A stretch of 55,722 bases of DNA, taken from contig NZ_OMWA01000013.1 in the NCBI RefSeq assembly GCF_900314615.1, positions 1 through 55,722 on the forward strand. Reading direction: 5' to 3'. The notes under the pieces are model-generated. The model searched no databases and was not told where the DNA came from. It saw only the letters and a list, made by a program, of their open reading frames with translations. Position numbers and translations under genes: made by a program. Shown here piece by piece: positions 35,313 through 42,789 of this stretch (within the stretch, counting starts at the first letter, position 1; each line of letters opens with the position of its first letter). This stretch comes from an uncultured Methanobrevibacter sp. (GTDB lineage: Archaea > Methanobacteriota > Methanobacteria > Methanobacteriales > Methanobacteriaceae).

Positions 35313-35350
35313 TATGACAATTACTTTTTATCAAAAATGGAGAAAAGATA

Positions 35351-36976
35351 ATGGATAGCAAATACATTATTGGAATAGTAGCTGTAATTTTAATAGCTGT
35401 AATTGCTGGAGCGGTCCTCATGGGAGGATCATCCACACACAGAGCTGACGACGAACTCGTAGTTGCTGCTTATAGTCACGGGGGAGAACCTGAAGCTGGT
35501 TTTGACCCTATACTTGGGTGGAACTACTTAGCAGAACCTTTAATTCAATCAACATTATTGAAAATGACACCAAACATGACTTATACAAATGATTTGGCCT
35601 CAAGTTGGGAAGCAAATGACAACTTTACAGAATATACTGTAAAAATCAAAGATGGAATTAAATTCACAGACAATACCACATTAGATGCGGAAGACGTAGC
35701 ATTTACATATAACACCGCTGCAACAACTGGAGCAAGTGAATTAGATTTCACCAGTTTAGAAAATGCTACAGTAACCGAAAATAATACTGTAGTATTCAAA
35801 TTAAACAGACCAGACTCTACTTTTGTAGATAAGTTCGCATACTTAGGTATTGTACCATCAGATTCCTACAATAACGAAACCTATGGATCAAATCCTGTAG
35901 GTTCAGGACCATATAAATTTGTACAATGGGATAAAGGTCAACAAGTAATTCTTGAGAAAAACCCTGATTACTATGGAAAACAACCAGAATTTAATAAATT
36001 AACCATTCTTTTCGAAATGAATGATGCTGCATTTAATTCTGCTAAAAATCATGAAGTAGATGTTGCTGCAGTACCATTAGCATATGCTAATGAAACCATT
36101 GAAGGTTACAATATGAGCTTACTCGACACTATTGATGTAAGAGGATTATCCTTACCAGTAGTTAACAATACTGGAAATACCACTGAAGAAGGTAATCCTA
36201 TTGGTAACAATGTAACTGCAGATAAAGCAATAAGAGAAGCATTAAACTATGGTATTAACAGAACTGCTATTGCTCAAGGAGCATTAAACGGATTCGGATA
36301 CCCTAACTTCGACGGTATTGCTCATCAATTACCTTGGGCAAATGATGAAGTAAACAATATTTCCGACGGTGATGTTGAAAGAGCTAAACAAATCTTAAAA
36401 GACGGAGGATGGGAAGACACTAACGGTGATGGAATCGTAGAGAAAAACGGTACCAAAGCATCCATACAAGTATTTTACTCCTCTGATGCAACAGAAAGAC
36501 AAGCTATTGCTGTGACTATTGCTGAACAAGCAAAAGAATTTGGTATTGAAGTTAATGCAACTGGTTCCAACTGGGATGAAATGGGATCACATGTTAACAG
36601 CGACCCTATAGTATGGGGTTGGGGTTCAACTGATCCATCTACCATGTACAACCAATACTACAGCGAACTCATAGGCCAAGGTTACAGTAACCCTGCTTCC
36701 ATAAACAACAGTGCTGTTGATGCACACATTGATAATGCTATGTCCATGGACCGTGAATCATCTTACAGCGAATGGTCTGCTGTATCATGGGACGGAAGTA
36801 ATGGTATTTCACCATTAGGCGACGCATCATGGTTATGGGTAGGTGAAATCAAATACGGTTACTTCGTAGATCAAAGCTTAGATATCTCTGAAGAGACTGC
36901 TCTCCTACAGCCTCACGGTGGAGACATCTTCTCTAACATTTACGACTGGCATCGTGTTTCTTCAATAGAACAATAG
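35351..36976 (+). CDS. ABC transporter substrate-binding protein, family 5 (NikA/DppA/CntA-like), system 2
   Basis: Binding protein of the complete second importer: 541 residues, N-terminal membrane anchor (about 5-25) without lipobox cysteine, then EPEAGFDPILGWNYLAEPLIQSTLL and the SBP_bac_5 core (GSGPYKFVQWDKGQQVIL). It is clearly related to the system 1 protein (shared IVPSDSYNN, GNNVTADKAIREALN and ILKDGGWEDTNGDGIVEKNG segments) but much less similar than the ATPases are to each other, so ligand choice probably differs. Several N-x-S/T sites would suit glycosylation. GGAGA site. First gene of a five-gene operon. Confidence 0.88.
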   Translation: MDSKYIIGIVAVILIAVIAGAVLMGGSSTHRADDELVVAAYSHGGEPEAGFDPILGWNYLAEPLIQSTLLKMTPNMTYTNDLASSWEANDNFTEYTVKIKDGIKFTDNTTLDAEDVAFTYNTAATTGASELDFTSLENATVTENNTVVFKLNRPDSTFVDKFAYLGIVPSDSYNNETYGSNPVGSGPYKFVQWDKGQQVILEKNPDYYGKQPEFNKLTILFEMNDAAFNSAKNHEVDVAAVPLAYANETIEGYNMSLLDTIDVRGLSLPVVNNTGNTTEEGNPIGNNVTADKAIREALNYGINRTAIAQGALNGFGYPNFDGIAHQLPWANDEVNNISDGDVERAKQILKDGGWEDTNGDGIVEKNGTKASIQVFYSSDATERQAIAVTIAEQAKEFGIEVNATGSNWDEMGSHVNSDPIVWGWGSTDPSTMYNQYYSELIGQGYSNPASINNSAVDAHIDNAMSMDRESSYSEWSAVSWDGSNGISPLGDASWLWVGEIKYGYFVDQSLDISEETALLQPHGGDIFSNIYDWHRVSSIEQ

Positions 36977-36990
36977 ACGTGAGAATTTTT

Positions 36991-37032
36991 GAGTTAAATT
37001 TTTCAATTTAACTCTCTTTTTTTCCCTTTTTT
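36991..37032 (+). terminator. hairpin plus T runs between binding protein 2 and its permease
   Basis: GAGTTAAATT (36991-37000) and AATTTAACTC (37005-37014) are exact complements with a TTTC loop, followed directly by seven T and then six T. This is a full intrinsic-type terminator inside the operon, so it probably lets only part of transcription pass to the permease genes. Confidence 0.75.
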
Positions 37033-37044
37033 AGGAGTTTAAAA

Positions 37045-38034
37045 ATGAATAAACAAAGATTACTGAAATTTTTAGGTAAAAAAATTGTCCGATTTGTAAT
37101 CTTGCTTATTTTTGTCATATTATTAAGTTTCTTACTGCTCGACTTATCACCTATCAATCCCGTGAAAACATATATCAGTAATGTCGTAATATCTCAAGAC
37201 CAAATTGCTGCTCTGGAAGCTTATTGGGGAGTAAACGAACCAATAACAAACAAAATGGCAAATTGGTTAGGAAATGTTTTGCAGGGAAATATGGGAAATT
37301 CATTAATTTTTAGAGTACCTGTAATGGACGTGATTATAGAACGTTTTACTGCATCACTTGTATTGATGTTATCCTCATGGGCATTTTCAGGAATTTTAGG
37401 ATTTTTATTAGGAGTAGTGGCAGGATTTAAGAAAGACACAATAATTGACAAAGCAATAAAAGTTTACTGTTATGTTTTACAATCAGCACCGACATTTTGG
37501 ATTGCATTAATTATACTCATGGTGTTCAGTATTTATCTCGGATGGTTCCCAACAGGACTGGGAGTTCCAATCGGTACATTAAGTGAAAATGTATCATTTT
37601 GGGATTGGTTGAATCGTTTAATATTGCCGATGCTTACTTTAAGTATCGTTGGAGTCGCTTCAATTGCATTATATACCCGAGACAAACTAATTGATGAAAT
37701 GAATAGTGATTATTTTTTATTTGCAAAAGCAAGAGGTGAAAGTGGTTGGAATTTAATTAAAAGACACGGAATAAGAAATATTTTGCTCCCTGCAATCACA
37801 TTACAATTTTTAGGATTTTCCGAATTATTCGGTGGTGCAGTTTTAGTGGAACAAATATTTACATATCCTGGAATTGGACAAGCTGCAGTTTCAGCAGGTC
37901 TTAGAAGTGATGTTCCTCTGCTTTTAGGAATTGTAATTTTCAGTGCAATATTCGTTTATTGCGGAAATTTAATAGCAGACATTTTATACAATTTCGTTGA
38001 CCCAAGAATTAAGGAAGGTGAAGATGATGGCTAA
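37045..38034 (+). CDS. ABC transporter permease, DppB/NikB type (system 2)
   Basis: Membrane subunit of the second importer. The 329-residue protein is the same length as its system 1 counterpart and collinear with it (LLDLSPINPVKTYISN, GESGWNLIKRHGIRNILLPAITLQFLGFSELFGGAVLVEQ), with six predicted helices and the EAA-type coupling loop. AGGAG site before the ATG. The end overlaps the next permease start by 8 bases. Confidence 0.92.
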   Translation: MNKQRLLKFLGKKIVRFVILLIFVILLSFLLLDLSPINPVKTYISNVVISQDQIAALEAYWGVNEPITNKMANWLGNVLQGNMGNSLIFRVPVMDVIIERFTASLVLMLSSWAFSGILGFLLGVVAGFKKDTIIDKAIKVYCYVLQSAPTFWIALIILMVFSIYLGWFPTGLGVPIGTLSENVSFWDWLNRLILPMLTLSIVGVASIALYTRDKLIDEMNSDYFLFAKARGESGWNLIKRHGIRNILLPAITLQFLGFSELFGGAVLVEQIFTYPGIGQAAVSAGLRSDVPLLLGIVIFSAIFVYCGNLIADILYNFVDPRIKEGEDDG

Positions 38035-38887
38035 TTCAAATAATGGACCTAGTATATATAATCCCTTTGCAAAAATGAATTTGAGAACCAAAACATTATT
38101 GACCATAGGATTATCCGTTTTTATTTTAGTTATAGTGGTCATATCCAGTTTCTTTATTAATTCTGCAGATATAACAACCAATTTTCAAGCTATGAACAAA
38201 CCTCCTTCATTTGAGCATTTATTCGGTACTGATTGGATGGGAAGAGACATGTTTACCCGTACATTAAAAGGATTAGGACTAAGTGTTCAGATTGGTGCAG
38301 GAGCATCAATATTAAGCAGCATCATTGCAATTGCTTTAGCATTCTTAGGAAGTATGAATAAACATCTGGATAGCTTTATGTCTTGGTTAATTGACCTATT
38401 CCTATCAATTCCACATATATTATTAATAATATTAATATCAATAGCACTGGGCGGAGGAGCATTCGGTGTAACTATGGGTGTTGCTATTACACACTGGACC
38501 TCACTAGCAAGAGTGTTAAGAGCTGAAATAAAACAAATCCAAACATCAGATTATGTAAAATTGTCTGAAAGATTTGGAAAATCTAAATTATGGATTGCGA
38601 GAAAACAAATTTTACCATTGGTTACAACACAAATCATTGTAGGAACAATATTGATTTTCCCACATGCAATTATGCACGAAGCAAGCGTGACATTTTTAGG
38701 ATTCGGCCTATCACCTCATGAACCTGCAATCGGGATAATCCTGTCTGAATCTATGAAATATCTTGCAACAGGTAACTGGTGGTTAGCACTGTTCCCAGGA
38801 TTGGCATTATTAATATTAGTATTATTATTCGATATTGCCGGAGAAAACATTAAAAAGATACTCGATCCAACCAGTGCTAATGAATAG
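38027..38887 (+). CDS. ABC transporter permease, DppC/NikC type (system 2)
   Basis: C-type permease of the second importer, 286 residues: N-terminal membrane helix, LFGTDWMGRDMFTRTLKGLGLSV, EAA-like coupling loop RAEIKQIQTSDYVKLSERFGKSKLWI and four more helices. Two ATGs in tandem (38024, 38027) follow a GGTGA site; the second has better spacing. It is collinear with the system 1 permease. Confidence 0.92.
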   Translation: MANSNNGPSIYNPFAKMNLRTKTLLTIGLSVFILVIVVISSFFINSADITTNFQAMNKPPSFEHLFGTDWMGRDMFTRTLKGLGLSVQIGAGASILSSIIAIALAFLGSMNKHLDSFMSWLIDLFLSIPHILLIILISIALGGGAFGVTMGVAITHWTSLARVLRAEIKQIQTSDYVKLSERFGKSKLWIARKQILPLVTTQIIVGTILIFPHAIMHEASVTFLGFGLSPHEPAIGIILSESMKYLATGNWWLALFPGLALLILVLLFDIAGENIKKILDPTSANE

Positions 38888-38896
38888 GGTGATAAC

Positions 38897-39856
38897 ATGG
38901 AGAAATTATTAGATGTTGAAAACGTTTCAATTTCATTTATACAATACACTCAAGGTTTAAATCAAAGAGACCTAAAAGTTATCACTGATTTAACATTAGA
39001 CATATCCGAAGGTGAAATTTTAGCAGTATTAGGTTCAAGCGGATCTGGAAAAAGTCTACTTGCACATGCAATATTCGGAATATTGCCTGAAAATGCTAAC
39101 CTGAATGGAAAAATAAAATACAATGGAAAAGAGTTATCTCAAAAAGACAAGGAAGAAATCAGAGGAAAAGAAATTGCATTAATTCCTCAATCAGTAAATT
39201 TCCTTGACCCATTAATGAAAATTTCAGATCAGGCAATTGGACAGACAGAAAATGATGAAGAGAAAAAATCAAAAAAGATTAAACAAAGAGAAATCTTCGA
39301 ACATTACAATCTTGGCCCAGAAGTCGACGAAATGTATCCGTTCCAACTTTCAGGAGGAATGGCCAGAAGAGTGCTGGTATCAACAGCACTACTATCAAAC
39401 CCAAAACTAGTTGTAGCAGACGAACCAACCCCCGGACTCGATGAAAAAACAGTCCAGGAAACACTTAACCATTTCAAACACATGAAGGAAGACGGAGTAG
39501 GCGTGCTTTTAATCACTCACGACATCCATGCTGCATTGGAAATCGCAGACAGGATAGGAATATTCTACTCAGGATATGTAATAGAAATAGCGGAAAACAA
39601 AGACTTCTCAGGTGAAGGAGAAAATTTACTGCACCCATACACAAAAGCACTATACAAAGCACTTCCTGCAAACGGATTTGAACTAACAAAAGGCCATCAG
39701 CCACTGCATGGAGAAATTCCACAAGGTTGTCCATACTATGACAGATGCGAAATGCACTTTGACAGATGCAAACAGGAAAGGCCTCAACTAATCGACCTAG
39801 GAAACAAAAAAGTAAGATGTTTTAAATATGAAGAAGGTGTTGAAAATGGAACTTAA
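38897..39856 (+). CDS. ABC transporter ATPase, OppD/NikD type (system 2)
   Basis: The 319-residue ATPase has all motifs of the system 1 copy (Walker A GSSGSGKS, LSGGMARR, ADEPTPGLDE, ITHD, C-terminal cysteine segment) and is over 90 percent identical to it in protein. At DNA level long runs are almost the same while other runs differ at many third positions, a patchy pattern that fits gene conversion. GGTGA site, 9 bases after the permease. Confidence 0.93.
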   Translation: MEKLLDVENVSISFIQYTQGLNQRDLKVITDLTLDISEGEILAVLGSSGSGKSLLAHAIFGILPENANLNGKIKYNGKELSQKDKEEIRGKEIALIPQSVNFLDPLMKISDQAIGQTENDEEKKSKKIKQREIFEHYNLGPEVDEMYPFQLSGGMARRVLVSTALLSNPKLVVADEPTPGLDEKTVQETLNHFKHMKEDGVGVLLITHDIHAALEIADRIGIFYSGYVIEIAENKDFSGEGENLLHPYTKALYKALPANGFELTKGHQPLHGEIPQGCPYYDRCEMHFDRCKQERPQLIDLGNKKVRCFKYEEGVENGT

Positions 39857-40460
39857 AGGATCGAATATTTCATATAAATACCCATCAGCTAAAGAATACA
39901 TCTTAAAGGATATTGACATACATATGTCCAATGACAAAATCATAGGTTTTATTGGAGACAGCGGTAGCGGAAAGTCGACATTATGCAAAATATTGGCAGG
40001 TCATATCAATAATTTTGAAGGCAGAGTAACACTTGATGGAAACGAACTGCCCAAAAAAGAATTCTGTCCCGTCCAACTAATTTTCCAGCACCCTGAAAAA
40101 GTGATGAATCCTAAATGGAAAATGAAAAATGTCCTGGAAGAATCCTGGAATGTGGATGATGAATTACTCTCTGAGTTTGGTATTCAAAAATCATGGATGA
40201 CAAGATTTCCCCAAGAGCTTTCAGGAGGAGAATTACAAAGATTCTCAGTACTTAGGGCATTAAATCCAAAAACAAAATTTTTAATAGCTGACGAAATGAC
40301 AACAATGCTCGATGCAATCACACAAGTGCAAATCATAGATTCAGTATTGAAAATAGTTAAACAAAGAAAAATGGGATTTTTACTTGTAAGTCATGACCGA
40401 GACCTTGTAAATACAATCTGTGATGATATAATCTATTTGAAAGATATTAATGGTGTTTAA
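39846..40460 (+). CDS. ABC transporter ATPase, OppF/NikE type (system 2)
   Basis: A 204-residue ATPase, same length as the system 1 copy, with Walker A GDSGSGKS, LSGGELQR, FLIADEMTTMLD and LLVSHD. The ATG at 39846 has AGGTG and overlaps the OppD end by 11 bases. It closes the operon; its stop overlaps that of the convergent MATE gene by 4 bases. Confidence 0.93.
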   Translation: MELKGSNISYKYPSAKEYILKDIDIHMSNDKIIGFIGDSGSGKSTLCKILAGHINNFEGRVTLDGNELPKKEFCPVQLIFQHPEKVMNPKWKMKNVLEESWNVDDELLSEFGIQKSWMTRFPQELSGGELQRFSVLRALNPKTKFLIADEMTTMLDAITQVQIIDSVLKIVKQRKMGFLLVSHDRDLVNTICDDIIYLKDINGV

Positions 40461-40471
40461 TCATTAATATC
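40443..40471. terminator. perfect 10-bp hairpin over two convergent stop codons
   Basis: GATATTAATG (40443-40452) and CATTAATATC (40462-40471) are exact complements around the stop codons of OppF 2 and the MATE gene. It could stop both transcripts, although no T run follows; part of the symmetry comes from both proteins ending in D-I-N. Confidence 0.4.
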
Positions 40472-41827
40472 TATTAATTTTTTAATCTGCCAGTCGGCCC
40501 AGACCATAGTAATATTATTTGATACAACTTCACCTAGAACGATACCCATCCAGGCTCCCCAAACACCATAACCTAAAACAACACCTAAGAGCACTGCAAA
40601 AAATATTGTAAAACCTGTTTCTCTTAAAATTGTCTGAAACATTGCCGTTATTCCCTTACCTATACCCTGGAAAACATAGGTTGACGCCACACCTACAGCC
40701 ATTGTAGGATAATAAATCACAATCCACGCCAAAAAGCTTGTCAATTCAGGCAGAATTCTGGTACTGCTTCCGGATGAAGCGAAAATGCCTGCAATATCTC
40801 CTGCAAAGACATTTGTCAAAACCATTACACCAACAGAGATAACTATTGAAACTTTCATTGCATACCTGTGAGCAATCTGAATGTTTTTGTAGTTTTTTGC
40901 CCCGTAATTGGCTGCAATTACACTTATTAAAGCTGTTCCAATAGCTAAAAGGGGAGTTGTTCCGATTGTCACTATTCTCCAGCCGGTCGAGTAAACCGCA
41001 ACAGAATCTGTTGAACCGACATATGTTAAAAGCGCTGAGAAAACTGCAGCAAAAAATGCGTTGTTTAAAAGCTGAACGCTTGCAGGAATTCCCACTTTAA
41101 CAATATCTGTTGAAATATCTCTTTTAAAGTTGAAATTGGCTAATGTGGGATGTAAAAATGTGTCCTTTTTAATATAAAACCAGTAAATCAATATTGCAAT
41201 TACAAATACTGCAGATATCAGTGTTGCATATGCTGCCCCTTTTACGCCCAGATTGAATGTGTAGATAAAAATAGGGTCCAGAATCATGTTTAATACAGCA
41301 GATGCAATCATTGCATACATGGGCCTTGTTGTATCACCTTCCCCTCTGAAAATGCCGTAAAGAGCATTTGACAATATAATGAGTATTGACCCCAGAATGA
41401 TTATTACTCCATAATCAGTTGCATAATTAATGGTTTGGCCAGCACCCATTGCATTCAATATGGGATTTAGAAAAACAAGCAAAATTACTGTAATTATAAT
41501 AGAAATGATAATGTCAATTAAAATAGAGTGAATTGAAGCATTGTCCGCCTTGATTTTGTTTTCCTCACCAACATATTTTGATATTGCAAAAGCTGCTCCT
41601 GAGCCCAGACCATTTCCGAATCCTACCAGAATCATGAATATCGGCGTGAAAAATCCAACTCCCGCTAGAGCATCTGCACCGAGTCCTGATACCCATGCCG
41701 CATCAATGAGATTATAAAAACTAGTGATAAGCAATGAAACGATTAATGGGATTGACATTTTTATTAATGCTTTTTTAGGATTTCCAAGCATTACATCCAC
41801 ATTATCCAAACTATCATTACCCAACAT
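40457..41827 (-). CDS. MATE-family multidrug/cation efflux transporter
   Basis: A 456-residue membrane protein with about twelve helices in two related halves, exporting drugs or organic cations with Na+ or H+ antiport. Family features: KMSIPLIVSLLITSFYNLIDAAWVSGLGADALAGVGF at the N-terminus and YGIFRGEGDTTRPMYAMIASAVLNMILDPIFIY before the second half. The start ATG at 41827 lacks a ribosome site but has a TATA box 25-30 bases upstream. It is next to the metallophore island, so export of a small chelator is a possibility but only inference. Confidence 0.92.
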   Translation of the reverse strand: MLGNDSLDNVDVMLGNPKKALIKMSIPLIVSLLITSFYNLIDAAWVSGLGADALAGVGFFTPIFMILVGFGNGLGSGAAFAISKYVGEENKIKADNASIHSILIDIIISIIITVILLVFLNPILNAMGAGQTINYATDYGVIIILGSILIILSNALYGIFRGEGDTTRPMYAMIASAVLNMILDPIFIYTFNLGVKGAAYATLISAVFVIAILIYWFYIKKDTFLHPTLANFNFKRDISTDIVKVGIPASVQLLNNAFFAAVFSALLTYVGSTDSVAVYSTGWRIVTIGTTPLLAIGTALISVIAANYGAKNYKNIQIAHRYAMKVSIVISVGVMVLTNVFAGDIAGIFASSGSSTRILPELTSFLAWIVIYYPTMAVGVASTYVFQGIGKGITAMFQTILRETGFTIFFAVLLGVVLGYGVWGAWMGIVLGEVVSNNITMVWADWQIKKLIDIND

Positions 41828-41850
41828 CAACTAATAGTTAAAATTTATTC

Positions 41851-41862
41851 AGATATAAAGTT
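41851..41862 (-). promoter_or_regulatory. TATA box of the MATE gene
   Basis: On the minus strand ACTTTATATCT lies about 25 to 33 bases before the ATG, pointing to a leaderless or nearly leaderless transcript. Confidence 0.45.
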
Positions 41863-41871
41863 AATTGTTTA

Positions 41872-41906
41872 AAAAAAGTTAAAAAGAGAATAGTTGAAAC
41901 TATTCT
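41872..41906 (-). terminator. hairpin terminator after the small membrane protein gene
   Basis: AGAATAGTT (41887-41895) and AACTATTCT (41898-41906) are exact complements over the stop codon. On the minus strand they are followed by CTTTTT and a run of seven T. Confidence 0.7.
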
Positions 41907-42169
41907 TTTTTCTCTACATAGATTTCCTGTTTGTTATCAAAGTTTGCATCATAAACAATGTCTTCAGCGTTTTCTTTCATGTCCTGGAATGTTTCTTCTG
42001 CATCTTTTTTAGCAGAGATTACTCCAGCCATGCCTTTTGTAGCTAAGTCTTTTGTGGTTTTGGATTTTAATACGTAAGCACCGATAAGACCTGCTGCAAT
42101 ACCGCCTGCAAAGAGCAGTGCATGTTTATGTTGTTTTACAAAAGGTCTGATTTGATCATCAATAGCCAT
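41900..42169 (-). CDS. small membrane protein, DUF6110/DUF1490 (PacL)-like, copy 1
   Basis: An 89-residue protein: short polar start, one membrane helix with glycines (ALLFAGGIAAGLIGAYVL, about 17-34), then KTTKDLATKGMAGVISAKKDAEETFQDMKENAEDI, an amphipathic region like that of DUF1490 proteins. Mycobacterial PacL proteins of that family sit beside metal P-type ATPases and stabilise them. Here a P1B ATPase gene lies just upstream, which supports the analogy; the family link is by eye. GGGAG site. 24 bases after copy 2. Confidence 0.62.
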   Translation of the reverse strand: MAIDDQIRPFVKQHKHALLFAGGIAAGLIGAYVLKSKTTKDLATKGMAGVISAKKDAEETFQDMKENAEDIVYDANFDNKQEIYVEKKE

Positions 42170-42193
42170 AATAACACTCCCGTTGATTAAAAT

Positions 42194-42511
42194 CTATTTT
42201 TTGGATTTTTTGGATTTTTTAGAAGCTTTAGGTTTTTCTTCTTCCTCTTCTTCTACATCTTCAGCTTCTATTTCAATTTCAACTTTGTCTTCATCTTCAA
42301 GTTGTGCTTCTGCATCTGCTTTAATTTCATCAAGCCTGTCTTCAGCATCCTGTTTTACAGCCATAACTCCTGCAACAGCATTGGTAGTTGCTTCTTTAAC
42401 AGTTTTTGATTCCAATATTTTTTTACCTACTACTGCAGTTGCTACTCCAGCTGCGAAAATTAAAAGTTCTTTATTTTGTACTGCTTGATCTAATATTTTT
42501 CTGTATGTCAT
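42194..42511 (-). CDS. small membrane protein, DUF6110/DUF1490 (PacL)-like, copy 2
   Basis: A 105-residue protein with the same plan as copy 1: one helix LLIFAAGVATAVVGKKIL, then SKTVKEATTNAVAGVMAVKQDAEDRLDEIKADAE. It adds a strongly acidic stretch (EDEDKVEIEIEAEDVEEEEEE) that could bind metal cations and a lysine-rich tail. The ATG at 42509-42511 has a GGGTGA site; an upstream in-frame ATG lacks spacing. The two genes form a unit downstream of the P-type ATPase with their own promoter region. Confidence 0.62.
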   Translation of the reverse strand: MTYRKILDQAVQNKELLIFAAGVATAVVGKKILESKTVKEATTNAVAGVMAVKQDAEDRLDEIKADAEAQLEDEDKVEIEIEAEDVEEEEEEKPKASKKSKKSKK

Positions 42512-42531
42512 GTAATCACCCATATAATTAT

Positions 42532-42547
42532 TTAGGTATTCCTAAAT
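42532..42547. promoter_or_regulatory. inverted repeat TTTAGG-N4-CCTAAA before the PacL-like pair
   Basis: TTTAGG and CCTAAA, 4 bases apart, lie some 20 bases before the start codon, in the place of an operator overlapping the transcript start. ATATTTATACTT just beyond is TATA-like on the minus strand. Confidence 0.4.
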
Positions 42548-42623
42548 ATTTATACTTAACTTTTAAGCTCAGCACGAAAAGATATCAAATATTTTTTAAT
42601 CTAACCTAAATTTTTAAATTGAA

Positions 42624-42643
42624 ATTAAGTAATATTACTTAAT
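42624..42643. promoter_or_regulatory. perfect 20-base palindrome
   Basis: ATTAAGTAATATTACTTAAT is its own reverse complement over 20 bases. It lies between the ATPase and PacL-like units, about 110 bases before the latter. It shares AAGTAATA with the transport-island box and may be a metalloregulator site. Confidence 0.55.
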
Positions 42644-42767
42644 ATAACCTTAAATAAAATCTAGTATATAAATTAATCGGTTTAAAAAGCTTTTTTAGGC
42701 TTATCAAAGAATAAATATTTAGTTACACCAAATTTAAGCATGTCTAAATTCTTTTAAAATTTAGCAA

Positions 42768-42789
42768 TGCAAAAAAAAATAAAATAGTA
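42768..42789 (-). terminator. T-rich terminator after the P-type ATPase
   Basis: Immediately after the stop codon the minus strand reads TATTTTATTTTTTTTTGC; a weak hairpin (CTAAATT/AAATTTAG) lies a little further on. Confidence 0.45.

Noticed and set aside
37221..37451. Antisense open frames within the permease and ATPase genes
   Set aside because: They are shadows of strongly supported genes on the other strand, without ribosome sites or family features.
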